Positions 34,320 to 44,428 of a stretch of 64,000 nt of DNA are shown here, in pieces (position 1 is the stretch's first letter; each line of letters opens with the position of its first letter). Made by a program: the position numbers and the translations under genes. Source of the stretch: Paraburkholderia nodosa DSM 21604 (lineage in GTDB: Bacteria; Pseudomonadota; Gammaproteobacteria; Burkholderiales; Burkholderiaceae). Below the pieces are notes generated by a model. The model had not been told where the DNA came from and made no database searches. It saw nothing but the letters and a program-made list of their open reading frames with translations. The stretch is from assembly GCF_000519185.1 (NCBI RefSeq), contig NZ_JAFA01000005.1:1-64000 (forward strand), given 5' to 3'.

Positions 34320-34964
34320 ATGCATTACCTCGCCACGTTGCTGCAGATCGTTGTCGTCTATCTGTTTGCCCTCATCAGCCCCGGCCCGAACTTCTTCATG
34401 GTCACGCAGCTTTCGCTTGCCGGCCGGCGCGGCCTGGGTGTCGCTTCGGCGGCAGGCGTGGGCGTCGGCTCGACACTCTGGGCGGCGCTCGCCATGCTCG
34501 GCTTCGCCGCCGTGCTTCAGCACATCGGCTGGCTTTACAACGGCGTACGCGTGGCGGGCGCGCTCTACCTCGTCTGGTTCGGGCTCAAGCTGCTGCGCTC
34601 CGGCGTGCGCCGCGAGCTGGCCGCCGCGGCGCAGGCCGCGGTCGCACCGCTGCCTGCCGCCGACCGGCGCACGTGGCTGCGCACCTGGCGCGCGGGACTC
34701 ATCACCTGCCTGACGAACCCGAAGTCGTGCGTATTCTGGACCAGCGTGTTCGCGGCCGTGTTTCCGGCGCATCCGCCGCTCTGGTTCTATGGCGTCGCGC
34801 TCGCCACGGTCGCCACGATGTCGTTCGGCTGGCATTGCAGCCTGGCTTTCCTGTTCGCCGACGACCGCACCCAGCGCGGCTACCGCCGCCTGCGCCGCCC
34901 GATCGACGCGTTTTGCGGCGCCGCGCTGATCGGGCTCGGCGTGAAGCTCGCGGCCGACCGCTAG
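34320..34964 (+). CDS. LysE/RhtB-family amino acid exporter
   Basis: A 214-aa inner membrane protein with six predicted helices. The family signature SPGPNFFMVTQLSLAGRRGLG lies at about 20-40 and a conserved Asn-Pro in LITCLTNPK at about 125. Exports amino acids or homoserine lactone-like compounds; the substrate cannot be told. It follows the EEP gene by 125 bases. Confidence 0.92.
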   Translation: MHYLATLLQIVVVYLFALISPGPNFFMVTQLSLAGRRGLGVASAAGVGVGSTLWAALAMLGFAAVLQHIGWLYNGVRVAGALYLVWFGLKLLRSGVRRELAAAAQAAVAPLPAADRRTWLRTWRAGLITCLTNPKSCVFWTSVFAAVFPAHPPLWFYGVALATVATMSFGWHCSLAFLFADDRTQRGYRRLRRPIDAFCGAALIGLGVKLAADR

Positions 34965-35600
34965 GGCGCGCTGATGCGCCTCGCGCGCCGCGGCGCACCG
35001 TCGCACCACCGTTGCAGCGTCGAAAATGGCGCCATTGCGCGCGCATTGGCGCCTAAAAGCCGCGCCGAAACTGCCCCGTCAGCAGGGTCAATGCTGCGGG
35101 CTGTCAGACCTTCCGGTATCATTTAGCCGAAAATTCGCACACGCCGATCGCGTTTTTGCAATCTGGCGCGTGTCGCCAGCGGCAGGAGAACCCGCTCTCG
35201 CGGGTCCTGGCAAGGTCCGCTCCGGCCCGCGAGGCCGGGCGAAGTTTGACCCGCCCTTTTGCCGTCGCCAGCAGACCCCGCCGTTGCGTGTTGCGCCCGC
35301 GCGCGGTTGCCAGCACACCGCCGCAGCGAGCCACCCTCCCTTGCCGCGCAGGGGGACCCAACCCGGTCCAGGCAGATCGACAAGCAGGATCGACCGGGTC
35401 CTTGCGGCTCGAGCGCGGTAAAATGGCGGATTGCGCCTCGTTCGCAGCGGGGCGAACTGGCAAAACAACAGGGACTTGCCTGCCGTGGCGTAAAGCCTGG
35501 CCGCCGGGTCCCGGGCATATCGTCAAAGCTACGCTGTACTGGACAGCAGGCCGGCAGGATCGCCGCAGTCAGGCGGCGCTTGTTTCGCACTTCAGGAACC
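34965..35600. other. 636-base leader region of fpr
   Basis: No supported gene. The region contains short repeats: GTCGCCAGC at about 35169 and 35263, and CGGGTCC followed by (T/G)GC at about 35200 and 35395, with several GC-rich inverted repeats. Open frames here on both strands are shadows of composition. It may hold the fpr promoter and a structured 5' leader. Confidence 0.35.
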
Positions 35601-36371
35601 ATGAGCAAATTCACCGAAGAAACCGTTCTGAGCGTCCATCACTGGACCGACACGCTTTTCAGCTTCACCTGCACGCGCGACCAGGCCCTGCGATTCGACA
35701 ACGGCCAGTTCACCATGGTCGGCCTCGAAGTGGACGGCAAGCCGCTGATGCGCGCGTACTCGCTCGCGAGCGCCAACTACGAAGAGCATCTGGAATTTCT
35801 CAGCATCAAGGTGCCGGACGGCCCGCTCACGTCGCGCCTGCAGCACCTGAAGATCGGCGACAAGGTGCTGATCGGCAAGAAGCCCGTCGGCACGCTGGTG
35901 GCCGACAACCTGCTGCCCGGCAAGGTGCTGTGGCTGCTCTCGACCGGCACGGGCCTCGCGCCGTTCATGTCGATCATCAAGGACCCGGACATCTACGACC
36001 GCTTCGACAAGATCGTGCTCACCCACACCTGCCGTTTCGTCGACGAACTCGCGTACAAGGACTTCATCACCGAAGAACTGCGCGAGCATGAATACCTCGG
36101 CGAGATCGTGCGCGAGAAGCTGGTGTACTACCCGACCGTCACGCGCGAAGTGTTCGACAACCGTGGCCGGATCACCGAGCTGATCGACACGAAGAAGCTG
36201 TTCGGAGACCTCGATCTGCCGTCGTTCTCGCCCGAGCGCGACCGCATCATGCTCTGCGGCAGCACGCATATGCTGCGCGACACCGTCGAACTGCTCGAAA
36301 AGGCCGGCCTCACGGAAGGCAGCAACAACCAGCCGGGTCACTACGTGGTGGAAAAGGCGTTCGTCGGTTAA
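35601..36371 (+). CDS. fpr: ferredoxin-NADP reductase
   Basis: A 256-aa protein, the usual length of bacterial class I Fpr. FAD-binding domain 1-100 with RAYSLASANYEE (about 51-62), NADP domain from about 105 with LLSTGTGLAPFMSII (about 112-126) and MLCGSTHMLRD near 218. The C-terminus VEKAFVG is typical of subclass I enzymes ending after an aromatic residue. It reduces ferredoxin or flavodoxin and is often induced by oxidative stress. CAGGAACC lies before the ATG. Confidence 0.94.
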   Translation: MSKFTEETVLSVHHWTDTLFSFTCTRDQALRFDNGQFTMVGLEVDGKPLMRAYSLASANYEEHLEFLSIKVPDGPLTSRLQHLKIGDKVLIGKKPVGTLVADNLLPGKVLWLLSTGTGLAPFMSIIKDPDIYDRFDKIVLTHTCRFVDELAYKDFITEELREHEYLGEIVREKLVYYPTVTREVFDNRGRITELIDTKKLFGDLDLPSFSPERDRIMLCGSTHMLRDTVELLEKAGLTEGSNNQPGHYVVEKAFVG

Positions 36372-36402
36372 GCGCCCGCGCAAAGTCGCTCGCGACTCGA
36401 AG

Positions 36403-36433
36403 AACCGGAGCCCGGCGCTCCGGTTTTTTTTCG
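36403..36433 (+). terminator. Rho-independent terminator of fpr
   Basis: Arms AACCGGAGC (36403-36411) and GCTCCGGTT (36417-36425), loop CCGGC, followed by a run of T. Confidence 0.85.
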
Positions 36434-36775
36434 CCTGCGGAATTTTATTTGGCCCTTTATTTTGTCGTTGACGCAGTTACAGTTGTCACACAAATGAGAT
36501 ACCTTTCCTGTCAGTATTTTTCCTACATGACAAGGACGCGCGACCTCATGCTACACCTGAAGTTTGTCCGCTAACCCTTGTCCAGCCTGAAGTTTTTCTT
36601 TTTTTAAGATATTATCGCAGCGCAACATTGGACACACTGATACGTGTCCAGGGGCAGAGCCAGGTTGTTACTGGTTGTAAATTTCGTTACGCTGCGCCGT
36701 GCTGTTCACCGTCACGCCGGGGAGGCCAAATCCCGACGGACGTCTGACAGCAGGAACCGGTTCCTGAACGGGGGA
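36434..36775. promoter_or_regulatory. regulatory region of the two-component operon
   Basis: No gene. Two direct copies of CCTGAAGTTT at about 36556 and 36586 lie 30 bases apart in an AT-rich stretch. A perfect 7-bp dyad TGGACAC / GTGTCCA with an eight-base spacer stands at 36629-36650. Both are candidate regulator sites for the kinase-regulator pair that follows. No -35/-10 pair is claimed. Confidence 0.4.
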
Positions 36776-37801
36776 ATGATGGATACGTCGAGATACGCCG
36801 CGCCGAACGCGCGCACGCCCGTCGGCGATGCGCCGCGCGCCGCTCATGGCGTCGACGGCCTCGCCTTCCTCGCATGGTCCACTGCCGCCGACGAGGCGGC
36901 CACGGTGGCCGCGCTCGAAGACCTCGACCGCGCGCATCGTCAGATTGCCGCGCCTGCGCGCGGCGCACGCCGGCGTGGGAGCCGGGCGCTTGCCCACGGC
37001 AGCGCCGCCCAGTCCATTCACGCCGACGAAGCCGCCCGCCACCGGCTCGCGCGCGATCTGCACGACAGCGTGGGCGCGGAACTCGCCGCCACGCACTTCG
37101 CGCTCGCCAACGTCCACACCTGGCTGCCCGCCAACGCGCCGCCGCAATGCGCCGAGGCGCTCGCGCTCGTCGCCCGCTCGCTCGAAGCCGCCACCGGCGC
37201 GATGCGCCAGGTGCTCGACGGCCTGCATGCGCCGCACCTCGACGCGGGCCTGGCGCCCGCGCTCTCGTGCTGGGTGCGCAGCTTCGCGGCGCGCACGGGC
37301 CTCGCCGCCCGCGTGGCCGGCGCCAGCGACGACGCGCGCCTCGCCCGCCTGCCCGCCGAGGCCGCGCTCGCGGTGTTCCGCGTCGCCCAGGAAGCGCTCG
37401 CCAACGTGGCGCGCCACGCGCAAGCCACGTGCGCCGAGGTGCGGCTCGAAAGCACGGCGCGCCACCTCACGCTCACCGTCGCCGACGACGGCATCGGCCT
37501 CGCGCGCGTCGCAACCCGCACGCGCCGCAGCCTGCCGTGCGCTCACGGCGACGACAACGCCGACAAGCTTGAGAGCCGCTCCGGCCACTACGGCCTCGCC
37601 GGCATGCGCGAGCGCTGCACCGCCTTCGGCGGCTCGCTGCGCGCCGTCAAGGGCGGCATCGCGCGCGCGCATCACGACGACGCCCAGCAGGAGGCCGCTC
37701 CGCGCGGCACGACCGTGCGAGCGCGCTTCGCGTGGGACGCGCTGCTCGCCGTCTCCCAATCCGCCTCGCCCCTCCTCAACAAAGAAGGCGCCCGCTCATG
37801 A
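36776..37801 (+). CDS. cytosolic sensor histidine kinase (HisKA_3 type)
   Basis: A 341-aa protein of the NarX/UhpB kinase class. H-box RHRLARDLHDSVGAELA (about 97-113) with the phosphorylated His, dimerisation helices to about 160, and an HATPase with EALANVARHAQA (N-box), DDGIGL (G1) and GLAGMRERC. It has no transmembrane helix and no recognised sensor domain; the first 95 residues are Ala/Arg-rich and may be disordered. Two ATG codons in tandem start it, after GGGGG. Its stop overlaps the regulator start by four bases, so the pair is coupled. Confidence 0.88.
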   Translation: MMDTSRYAAPNARTPVGDAPRAAHGVDGLAFLAWSTAADEAATVAALEDLDRAHRQIAAPARGARRRGSRALAHGSAAQSIHADEAARHRLARDLHDSVGAELAATHFALANVHTWLPANAPPQCAEALALVARSLEAATGAMRQVLDGLHAPHLDAGLAPALSCWVRSFAARTGLAARVAGASDDARLARLPAEAALAVFRVAQEALANVARHAQATCAEVRLESTARHLTLTVADDGIGLARVATRTRRSLPCAHGDDNADKLESRSGHYGLAGMRERCTAFGGSLRAVKGGIARAHHDDAQQEAAPRGTTVRARFAWDALLAVSQSASPLLNKEGARS

Positions 37802-38454
37802 CCCATCGCATCCTGCTCGTCGACGACCACGCCGTCGTGCGCCAGGGCGTTCGCCAGTTGCTGCTCGACCGCGGCATTGCCGCCGAGGTGATCGAGGCGC
37901 AAACGGGCGCCGAGGCGCTCGCGGCGATCGCGAAGCATGTGTGCGACGTGGTCCTGCTCGACATCTCGCTGCCGGACATGAACGGCGTGGAGGTGCTCAA
38001 GCGCGCCAAGAAAAAGGCGCCGCGCGTGCCGGTGCTGATGTTCTCGATGTATCGCGAGGATCAATACGCGGTGCGTGCGCTGAAGGCGGGTGCAGCCGGC
38101 TATCTCTCGAAGACGGTGGACGCCGCGCAGATGATCGCCGCGATCCAGCAGGTCGCCGCGGGCCGCAAGTACGTGAGCCCGGCCATGGCCGAAGCGCTCG
38201 CCGACTACGTGCTGGTGGACGGCGAGCAACTGCCGCACGAAAAGCTCTCCGACCGCGAATACCAGACGCTGTGCATGCTCGCCTCGGGCAAGCGTCTCAC
38301 CGACATCGCGCACGCGCTCTCGCTTTCGGTGAAGACGGTGAGCGTCTACCGCACGCGCCTGCTCGAAAAGATGAAGCTCACCAACAACGCCGAGCTGACC
38401 TTCTATGTGATGAGCAACCGGCTCGTCGACCTCTCGCCTACCGTCAGCGCCTGA
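37798..38454 (+). CDS. NarL/FixJ-family response regulator
   Basis: A 218-aa protein: receiver domain 1-120 (ILLVDDHAVVRQG, phospho-acceptor Asp in VVLLDISLPDMNG at about 56, Lys in YLSKTVD) and LuxR-type helix-turn-helix at about 150-210 (LSDREYQTLCMLASGKRLTDIAHALSLSVKTVSVYRTRLLEKM). Partner of the kinase just upstream (ATGA overlap). Confidence 0.95.
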   Translation: MTHRILLVDDHAVVRQGVRQLLLDRGIAAEVIEAQTGAEALAAIAKHVCDVVLLDISLPDMNGVEVLKRAKKKAPRVPVLMFSMYREDQYAVRALKAGAAGYLSKTVDAAQMIAAIQQVAAGRKYVSPAMAEALADYVLVDGEQLPHEKLSDREYQTLCMLASGKRLTDIAHALSLSVKTVSVYRTRLLEKMKLTNNAELTFYVMSNRLVDLSPTVSA

Positions 38455-38757
38455 GAATCCGGCGCCCCCTGCGGCATCCAGGCGGCCTTCTCGCCACAAC
38501 CCGTTGATCCGGAAATGAATTTCGCGGTTTGCGCAGGTCCCGGCAAGGATCGCGCTCGGGCGTCGCGGATTGCGGCGGAATCGTCCGCGTCAAACGAGCG
38601 TTTCCGACCCTGCTCGACCGGTCTCGCGCACGACTTCCGCTAAAATTAAGGGTTTCCCCCAAAGACATCCGGCACGCGAAGCCGGCGCAGGCGGGCGTGG
38701 GTCAACCACGGCTCCAGTTCCTCGCCTTCGCGCGTTTTACGTGGAGTTCCCCGCCAA
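38455..38757. other. 303-base gap before the APC permease gene
   Basis: I see no gene, terminator or clear promoter here; the sequence is GC-rich apart from a short AT stretch near 38640. Confidence 0.25.
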
Positions 38758-40176
38758 ATGTCCCTCTTTCGCAAGAAGAACGTCGAGCACATGTTGCAGG
38801 CGAGCGCCCAGGGCGCCGGCCTGAAAAAAGCACTCGGCGCGCTCGACCTCACCTTTCTCGGCATCGGCGCGATCATCGGCACCGGCATTTTCGTGCTGAC
38901 CGGCACGGGTGCCGTGCAGGCCGGCCCGGCGCTCATGGTCTCGTTCCTGATCGCGGCCGTGGCCTGCTGCTTCGCCGCGCTCGCGTATGCCGAGTTCGCC
39001 TCGACCATTCCCGTGGCCGGTTCGATCTACACCTATTCGTATGCGACGCTCGGCGAGCTGGCCGCGTGGGTGATCGGCTGGGACCTGATGCTCGAGTACG
39101 GGCTCGCCACCTCCGCGGTCTCGGTGGGCTGGTCGGGCTACCTGCAGTCGCTGCTTTCCGGCTTCGGCCTCACGCTGCCCGCCGCGCTCTCGGCCGCGCC
39201 CGGCGCCGTGCCCGGCGTGCACACGCTCTTCAATCTGCCCGCTTTCCTCGTGATGATGGCGATCACGGGGCTGCTTTCCGTGGGCGTGCGCGAATCCACC
39301 CGCATCAACAACATCATGGTGGCGATCAAGGTGACCGTGGTGCTGCTCGTGATCGCCGTAGGCGTGTTTCACGTCACCCCCGCGAACTGGCATCCGTTCA
39401 TGCCCAACGGCTGGCGCGGCGTGTTCGGCGCCGCGGCCGTGATGTTCTTCGCGTTCATCGGCTTCGACTCGGTGTCGTCCGCCGCCGAGGAAGTGAAGAA
39501 CCCCAAGCGCGACCTGCCCATCGGCATCATCGCCTCGCTCGCCGTGTGCGCGGTGCTCTACGTCGCCGTGGCGGCGGTCGTGACCGGCATCGTGCCCTCG
39601 CCGCGCTTCGCCCATGTCGGCCACCCGGTTTCGTTCGCGCTGCAGGCGGTGGGCGAAAACTGGGTCGCGGGCTTCATCGATCTGGGCGCCGTGCTCGGCA
39701 TGCTCACCGTGATCCTCGTGATGAGCTACGGCCAGACCCGCATCATCTACGCGATGTCGCGCGACGGCCTCTTGCCCGCCAAACTCTCGAAGGTGCATCC
39801 GCGCTTCGCCACGCCGTTCTTCACGACCTGGCTCGTCGGCGTTTTCTTTGGCCTGATCGGCGCGCTCGTGCCGCTGAACGTGCTCGCCGAGCTGATCAAC
39901 ATCGGCACGCTCGCCGCCTTCTCGATGGTGTCGATCGCCGTGCTCGTATTGCGCAAGACGCACCCGCACCTGCCGCGCGCGTTCCGCTGCCCGGGCGTGC
40001 CCGTGGTGCCGATTCTCGCGGTGGGTTCGTGTCTGTTCCTCATGATCAACCTCCAGCCGCTCACGTGGATCGCGTTCCTGGTCTGGACCGGGTTCGGCCT
40101 CATCGTCTACTTCGGCTATTCGCGCCGCCATTCGCGTCTCGCGCATGCACCGCACGAGCGAGTGCATCACGACTGA
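38758..40176 (+). CDS. APC-family amino acid permease
   Basis: A 472-aa inner membrane protein with 12 or more predicted helices. The family signature FLGIGAIIGTGIFVLTGTGA (about 34-53) is the unwound helix 1 that binds the amino acid; GFDSVSSAAEEVKNPKRDLP (about 240-259) is the helix 6 region. Closest in form to the YfnA/CAT-type cationic amino acid transporters. Substrate not assignable. The conserved E in SSAAEEV is present. Confidence 0.92.
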   Translation: MSLFRKKNVEHMLQASAQGAGLKKALGALDLTFLGIGAIIGTGIFVLTGTGAVQAGPALMVSFLIAAVACCFAALAYAEFASTIPVAGSIYTYSYATLGELAAWVIGWDLMLEYGLATSAVSVGWSGYLQSLLSGFGLTLPAALSAAPGAVPGVHTLFNLPAFLVMMAITGLLSVGVRESTRINNIMVAIKVTVVLLVIAVGVFHVTPANWHPFMPNGWRGVFGAAAVMFFAFIGFDSVSSAAEEVKNPKRDLPIGIIASLAVCAVLYVAVAAVVTGIVPSPRFAHVGHPVSFALQAVGENWVAGFIDLGAVLGMLTVILVMSYGQTRIIYAMSRDGLLPAKLSKVHPRFATPFFTTWLVGVFFGLIGALVPLNVLAELINIGTLAAFSMVSIAVLVLRKTHPHLPRAFRCPGVPVVPILAVGSCLFLMINLQPLTWIAFLVWTGFGLIVYFGYSRRHSRLAHAPHERVHHD

Positions 40177-40242
40177 TGCGCGCGTGATCTTCGCGGCGCT
40201 TCGATTCCGCCTGGATCGCCTTTGATCGCTGCACTGCAACGC

Positions 40243-40282
40243 AACGGCCCGCCCCGAGTCATCGAGGCGGGCCGTTTTTTTC
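40243..40282 (+). terminator. Rho-independent terminator of the permease gene
   Basis: Arms AACGGCCCGCC (40243-40253) and GGCGGGCCGTT (40266-40276) followed by a T-run. Confidence 0.85.
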
Positions 40283-40570
40283 ACGTGCTGCAAGCATTCT
40301 GGAGGGTAAAACCCCGCGCAGCGAAATTCGGCAAATTGTGCTTTACTGTCCGGGCGTCACCCCCAGGCTTCACTGAACAGCAAGGCACCAGCCGGACCCA
40401 GATTCCGCTCCACCCGCATTCGTTCGATCCGCCCGAAGCGCCCCGCGTGGTTTGCGTGGCGCCGTGCGTTGCGCGCGCAAAGAGGCGCAACGCGTTAGAC
40501 GGGCGAGTTTTCCTGCGGGCGGTTATGGCGGTCGATTCAGTGTGAAAAAGCGGGCCCAGGCAGGTCTCTA

Positions 40571-40619
40571 TCCCATCATCTGGTATGGGACCGGAGCCAC
40601 ACGCAGCGCCGTGCTCCGG
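40571..40619 (+). promoter_or_regulatory. tandem hairpins in the coxS leader
   Basis: Two adjacent hairpins stand just upstream of the coxS ribosome binding site: TCCCAT/ATGGGA (40571-40576, 40585-40590) and CCGGAGC/GCTCCGG (40591-40597, 40613-40619). Only 10 bases separate the second from GGAGA at about 40629. They may control translation or transcript ends. No match to a known riboswitch is claimed. Confidence 0.4.
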
Positions 40620-40638
40620 TCGACATTGGAGACAATCA

Positions 40639-41136
40639 ATGGCGATCAGTATTAGCCTCACGGTCAACGGCGCGCCCGTGACCGCCGAGGTCGAACCTCA
40701 CACGCTCCTCGTCCAGTTCCTGCGCGAACAGCAGCGTCTCACCGGCACGCACGTCGGCTGCGACACCGCACAATGCGGGGCCTGCACCGTCCACCTGAAC
40801 GGCCGCGCGATCAAGTCGTGCAACCAGCTCGCGGTGCAGTGCGACGGCATGGAGGTGACGACGATCGAAGGCCTCGCGAAGAATGGCGAGCTGCATCCCA
40901 TGCAGGCCGCGTTCCGCGAATGCCACGGCCTGCAATGCGGTTTCTGCACGCCCGGCATGGTGATGTGCGCGACTGCGCTCGCCGCGGCCAAGCCCGACCT
41001 CACCGAAGCGGACGTGCGCGAAGGGCTCGACGGCAACTTCTGCCGCTGTACGGGCTATCACAACATCGTGAAGGCCGTGGTCGCGGGCGCGCAGGCAATG
41101 CGCGCCGGCGCCCCCGCTGCCGTCACGACGGCGTGA
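40639..41136 (+). CDS. coxS: xanthine oxidase-family 2Fe-2S subunit (CoxS-like)
   Basis: A 165-aa protein with two 2Fe-2S centres: [15 protein letters not shown] plus a fourth Cys in KSCNQLA in the N-terminal ferredoxin domain (about 40-65), and [10 protein letters not shown] with CRCTGY in the C-terminal helical domain (about 103-140). It passes electrons from the molybdenum site to FAD. It heads the cox operon, with GGAGA upstream of the ATG. Confidence 0.95.
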   Translation: MAISISLTVNGAPVTAEVEPHTLLVQFLREQQRLTGTHVGCDTAQCGACTVHLNGRAIKSCNQLAVQCDGMEVTTIEGLAKNGELHPMQAAFRECHGLQCGFCTPGMVMCATALAAAKPDLTEADVREGLDGNFCRCTGYHNIVKAVVAGAQAMRAGAPAAVTTA

Positions 41137-41150
41137 CTCGGGAGGCCACC

Positions 41151-43541
41151 ATGAACGCACCCGAACCCAATCGCATGATCGGCGCGCCCGTCAAGCGCAA
41201 GGAAGACTACCGCTTCCTCACCGGCGTGGGCCAGTACACCGACGACGTCGTGCTGCCCGCACAGACCTACGCCGTGTTCGTGCGCTCGCCACACGCCCAT
41301 GCGCGCATCAAGCGCATCGACATCGACGCCGCGAAGGCCTCGCCCGGCGTCGTGGCGGTCTTCACCGGCGCGGACCTCGCGGCGGAAAACGTGGGCGGCC
41401 TGCCATGCGGCTGGCTCATCCACAGCATCGACGGCACGCCCATGAACGAGCCGCCGCATCCCGTGATCGCGCACGAGAAAGCGCGTCACGTGGGCGACCA
41501 GGTCGCGCTCGTGATCGCCGATTCAGTCAAGGCCGCGAAGGATGCCGCCGAACGGATCGAGGTCGATTACGAAGAGCTGCCCGCCGCCGTCGACACGGCG
41601 CACGCCGCCGACGCCGGCCAGCCGCTCGTGCACGACGGCGTGCCTAACAACACCTGCTACACGTGGGGCCACGGCGACAAGGCCGCGACCGACGCCGCCT
41701 TCGCGCAGGCCGCGCACGTGACGACACTCGACATCGTCAACAACCGGCTCATCCCGAACGCCATCGAGCCGCGCGCCGTGAACGCGAGCTACTCGCAGCA
41801 CGACGACAGCTACACCGTGTACGTGGCGAACCAGAACCCGCACGTCGAGCGCCTGCTGATGGCCGCGTTCGTGCTCGGGTTGCCGGAAACGAAGCTGCGC
41901 ATCGTCGCACCCGACGTGGGCGGCGGCTTCGGCTCGAAGATCTTTCTGTATGCCGAGGATGTCGCGCTCACGTGGGCCGCGAAGAAAATCCGCCGCCCGG
42001 TGAAGTGGACCGCCGAACGATCGGAGTCCTTCATTTCCGATGCGCACGGCCGCGACCATGTGACCAAAGCCGAACTCGCGCTCGACAAGGACGGCAAGTT
42101 CCTCGCCATGCGCGTGCACACCACGGCGAACATGGGCGCGTATCTCTCGACGTTCGCCTCGAGCGTGCCGACCATCCTCTACGCCACGCTGCTCGCGGGC
42201 CAGTACACCACGCCCGCGATCTACGCCGAGGTGAAGGCCGTGTTCACGAACACGGTGCCCGTGGACGCGTACCGCGGCGCGGGACGCCCGGAAGCGACCT
42301 ACGTGGTCGAGCGTCTGGTGGAAACGGCCGCGCGCGAGATGAACCTCGACCCGGCCGAAATCCGCCGCCGCAACTTCATCACGAGCTTCCCGTATGCCAC
42401 GCCCGTTGGCCTCACCTACGACACCGGCGACTACGAAGCGTGCCTCGGGCGCGCGCTGGAACTCGCCGACGTACAGGGCTTCGCCACGCGTCGCGACGCA
42501 TCGAAGGCGCAAGGAAAACTGCGCGGCCTCGGCTACTCGTGCTACATCGAGGCGTGCGGGCTCGCGCCGTCGAACATCGCCGGTGCGCTCGGCGCGCGCG
42601 CGGGCCTCTTCGAAGCCGGCGAGGTCCGCGTGAACCCGACCGGTTCCGTCACCGTGTTCACGGGCTCGCACAGCCACGGCCAGGGCCACGAGACGACCTT
42701 CGCGCAGGTCGTGGCCGATCGCCTGGGCGTGCCGATCGAACAGGTCGAGATCGTGCACGGCGACACGGGCCGCATTCCGTTCGGCATGGGCACCTATGGC
42801 TCGCGCTCGATCTCGGTGGGCGGCTCGGCCATCATGAAGGCGCTCGACAAGATCGAGGCGAAAGCGAAGAAGATCGCCGCGCACATGCTCGAAGCGGGCG
42901 TGGAGGACATCGAGTTCGCCGACGGCGTATTCCGCGTGGCGGGCACCGACCGCACGAAGACCTTCGCTGAAATCTCGCTCGCCGCGTACGTGCCGCACAA
43001 CTATCCGCTGGAGACGCTGGAACCGGGCCTCGACGAAAGCGCGTTCTACGATCCGACCAACTTCACCTATCCGTCGGGCGCGTATCTCTGCGAAGTCGAA
43101 GTCGATCCCGAGACGGGCGAGACGCGCATCGAACGCTTCACCGCGGTGGACGATTTCGGCAACGTCATCAATCCGATGATCGTCGAAGGCCAGGTGCATG
43201 GGGGTCTCGGCCAGGGCATCGGCCAGGCGATGCTCGAACAGTGCGTGTACGACAACGAGAGTGGCCAGCTGCTCTCGGGCTCTTACATGGACTATGCGAT
43301 GCCGCACGCGTCGGATGTGCCTTCGTTCACGGTGGAAACCGCGAAAGGCACGCCGTGCACGCACAATCCGCTCGGCGTGAAGGGCTGCGGCGAAGCCGGT
43401 GCGATCGGCTCGCCGCCCGCCGTCATCAACGCGATTCTGGACGCACTTGGCTCCCTGGGCGTGAAGGACCTGCAGATGCCGGCCACGCCGCATCGTGTAT
43501 GGCAAGCGATCCAGGCCGCGCAGGCCCCTTCACAACCTTGA
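41151..43541 (+). CDS. coxL: molybdenum hydroxylase large subunit, form II CoxL
   Basis: A 796-aa molybdopterin-cytosine-dinucleotide subunit. The active-site loop reads AYRGAGR (373-379), the form II signature, in place of AYXCSFR with the Cu-binding Cys of true CO dehydrogenase. The catalytic Glu is in [12 protein letters not shown] near the C-terminus, and the pterin-binding QNPH..GGGFGSK segment is at about 228-263. Probably hydroxylates an aldehyde or N-heterocycle, though some form II enzymes are claimed to use CO. GGGAGG precedes the ATG, 15 bases after coxS. Confidence 0.94.
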   Translation: MNAPEPNRMIGAPVKRKEDYRFLTGVGQYTDDVVLPAQTYAVFVRSPHAHARIKRIDIDAAKASPGVVAVFTGADLAAENVGGLPCGWLIHSIDGTPMNEPPHPVIAHEKARHVGDQVALVIADSVKAAKDAAERIEVDYEELPAAVDTAHAADAGQPLVHDGVPNNTCYTWGHGDKAATDAAFAQAAHVTTLDIVNNRLIPNAIEPRAVNASYSQHDDSYTVYVANQNPHVERLLMAAFVLGLPETKLRIVAPDVGGGFGSKIFLYAEDVALTWAAKKIRRPVKWTAERSESFISDAHGRDHVTKAELALDKDGKFLAMRVHTTANMGAYLSTFASSVPTILYATLLAGQYTTPAIYAEVKAVFTNTVPVDAYRGAGRPEATYVVERLVETAAREMNLDPAEIRRRNFITSFPYATPVGLTYDTGDYEACLGRALELADVQGFATRRDASKAQGKLRGLGYSCYIEACGLAPSNIAGALGARAGLFEAGEVRVNPTGSVTVFTGSHSHGQGHETTFAQVVADRLGVPIEQVEIVHGDTGRIPFGMGTYGSRSISVGGSAIMKALDKIEAKAKKIAAHMLEAGVEDIEFADGVFRVAGTDRTKTFAEISLAAYVPHNYPLETLEPGLDESAFYDPTNFTYPSGAYLCEVEVDPETGETRIERFTAVDDFGNVINPMIVEGQVHGGLGQGIGQAMLEQCVYDNESGQLLSGSYMDYAMPHASDVPSFTVETAKGTPCTHNPLGVKGCGEAGAIGSPPAVINAILDALGSLGVKDLQMPATPHRVWQAIQAAQAPSQP

Positions 43542-43554
43542 GCGGAGGCGCTCC

Positions 43555-44352
43555 ATGTACGCATTCGACTATCAGCGCGCGAGCGACGCGCAAGGCGCCG
43601 TGAAAGCGCTCGCGGCCGACGCCGACGCCAAATTCCTGGGCGGCGGCCAGAGCCTGCTCGCGGCGATGAAGCTGCGGCTCGCCCAGCCCACCACGCTCGT
43701 GGACGTCACGCGCATTCCCGAGCTGAAAGCCGTGCAGGTGGACGGCAAGGTGGTGAAGGTGGGCGCGGCCGTGTGCCATGCCGACGTCGCCGAAAACGCG
43801 CAGATCCGCAGCACGCTGCCGGCGCTCGCGGACCTCGCGGGCATGATCGGCGACCGCCAGGTGCGCGCGCTCGGCACGCTCGGCGGCTCGCTCGCGAACG
43901 ACGATCCGGCCGCCGACTATCCGGCAGCGGTGCTCGCGCTGAACGCGACGGTCGTGACGGACCGGCGGCGCATCGCAGCGGACGACTTCTTCCTCGGCAT
44001 GTACGAAACGGCGCTGGCGCCCGACGAGCTGATCGTGTCCGTCGAATTCCAGGTGCCCGAACGCGCGGCCTACGAGAAGTTTCGCAATCCGGCCTCGCAC
44101 TTCGCGCTCGCGGCCGTGTTCGTCGCGAAGTACGCCGGTGAGCTGCGTGTGGCGGTCACGGGCGCCGGGCCTTCGGTATTTCGCGCGGGCGCGCTGGAAA
44201 GCGCACTGAAGACGAACTTCGCGCCGGAAGCCGCACGCGCGGTGAAGATCCCCGCCGACGACCTCAACACCGACCTGCACGCAAGCGCGGCATACCGCGC
44301 GCACCTCATACCGGTGCTCGCGGCGCGCGCGGTGGCGAAGGCCAACGGCTAG
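43555..44352 (+). CDS. coxM: FAD-binding subunit (CoxM-like)
   Basis: A 265-aa protein of the PCMH-type FAD domain, with LGGGQSLLAAMKLRLAQP (about 30-47) for the FAD pyrophosphate and LGTLGGSLANDDPAADYPAAVLAL (about 105-128) for the flavin. Its C-terminal part is the CO-dehydrogenase flavoprotein domain. Completes the three-subunit enzyme. GGAGG stands before the ATG. Confidence 0.94.
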   Translation: MYAFDYQRASDAQGAVKALAADADAKFLGGGQSLLAAMKLRLAQPTTLVDVTRIPELKAVQVDGKVVKVGAAVCHADVAENAQIRSTLPALADLAGMIGDRQVRALGTLGGSLANDDPAADYPAAVLALNATVVTDRRRIAADDFFLGMYETALAPDELIVSVEFQVPERAAYEKFRNPASHFALAAVFVAKYAGELRVAVTGAGPSVFRAGALESALKTNFAPEAARAVKIPADDLNTDLHASAAYRAHLIPVLAARAVAKANG

Positions 44353-44428
44353 GCTGTCCCGAGGGCGAGCGCTTCCCGGTGGACGTGGGAGCGCTCGCCG
44401 CCTTTGATTCGCGTTGACAGAAGCCCGA

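Noticed and set aside
35088-35468. 126-codon minus-strand frame in the fpr leader
   Set aside because: Low-complexity Arg/Pro/Gly composition and overlapping frames in all phases; no family.
38737-40293. 518-codon minus-strand open frame opposite the APC permease
   Set aside because: Composition shadow of the permease, with His/Arg/Asp-rich low-complexity product.
41523-43505. 660-codon minus-strand open frame opposite coxL
   Set aside because: Shadow of coxL; no recognisable motif.
41151-43541. true CO dehydrogenase (form I)
   Set aside because: The active-site loop is AYRGAGR; it lacks the Cys of the AYXCSFR motif required for the Cu-Mo site.
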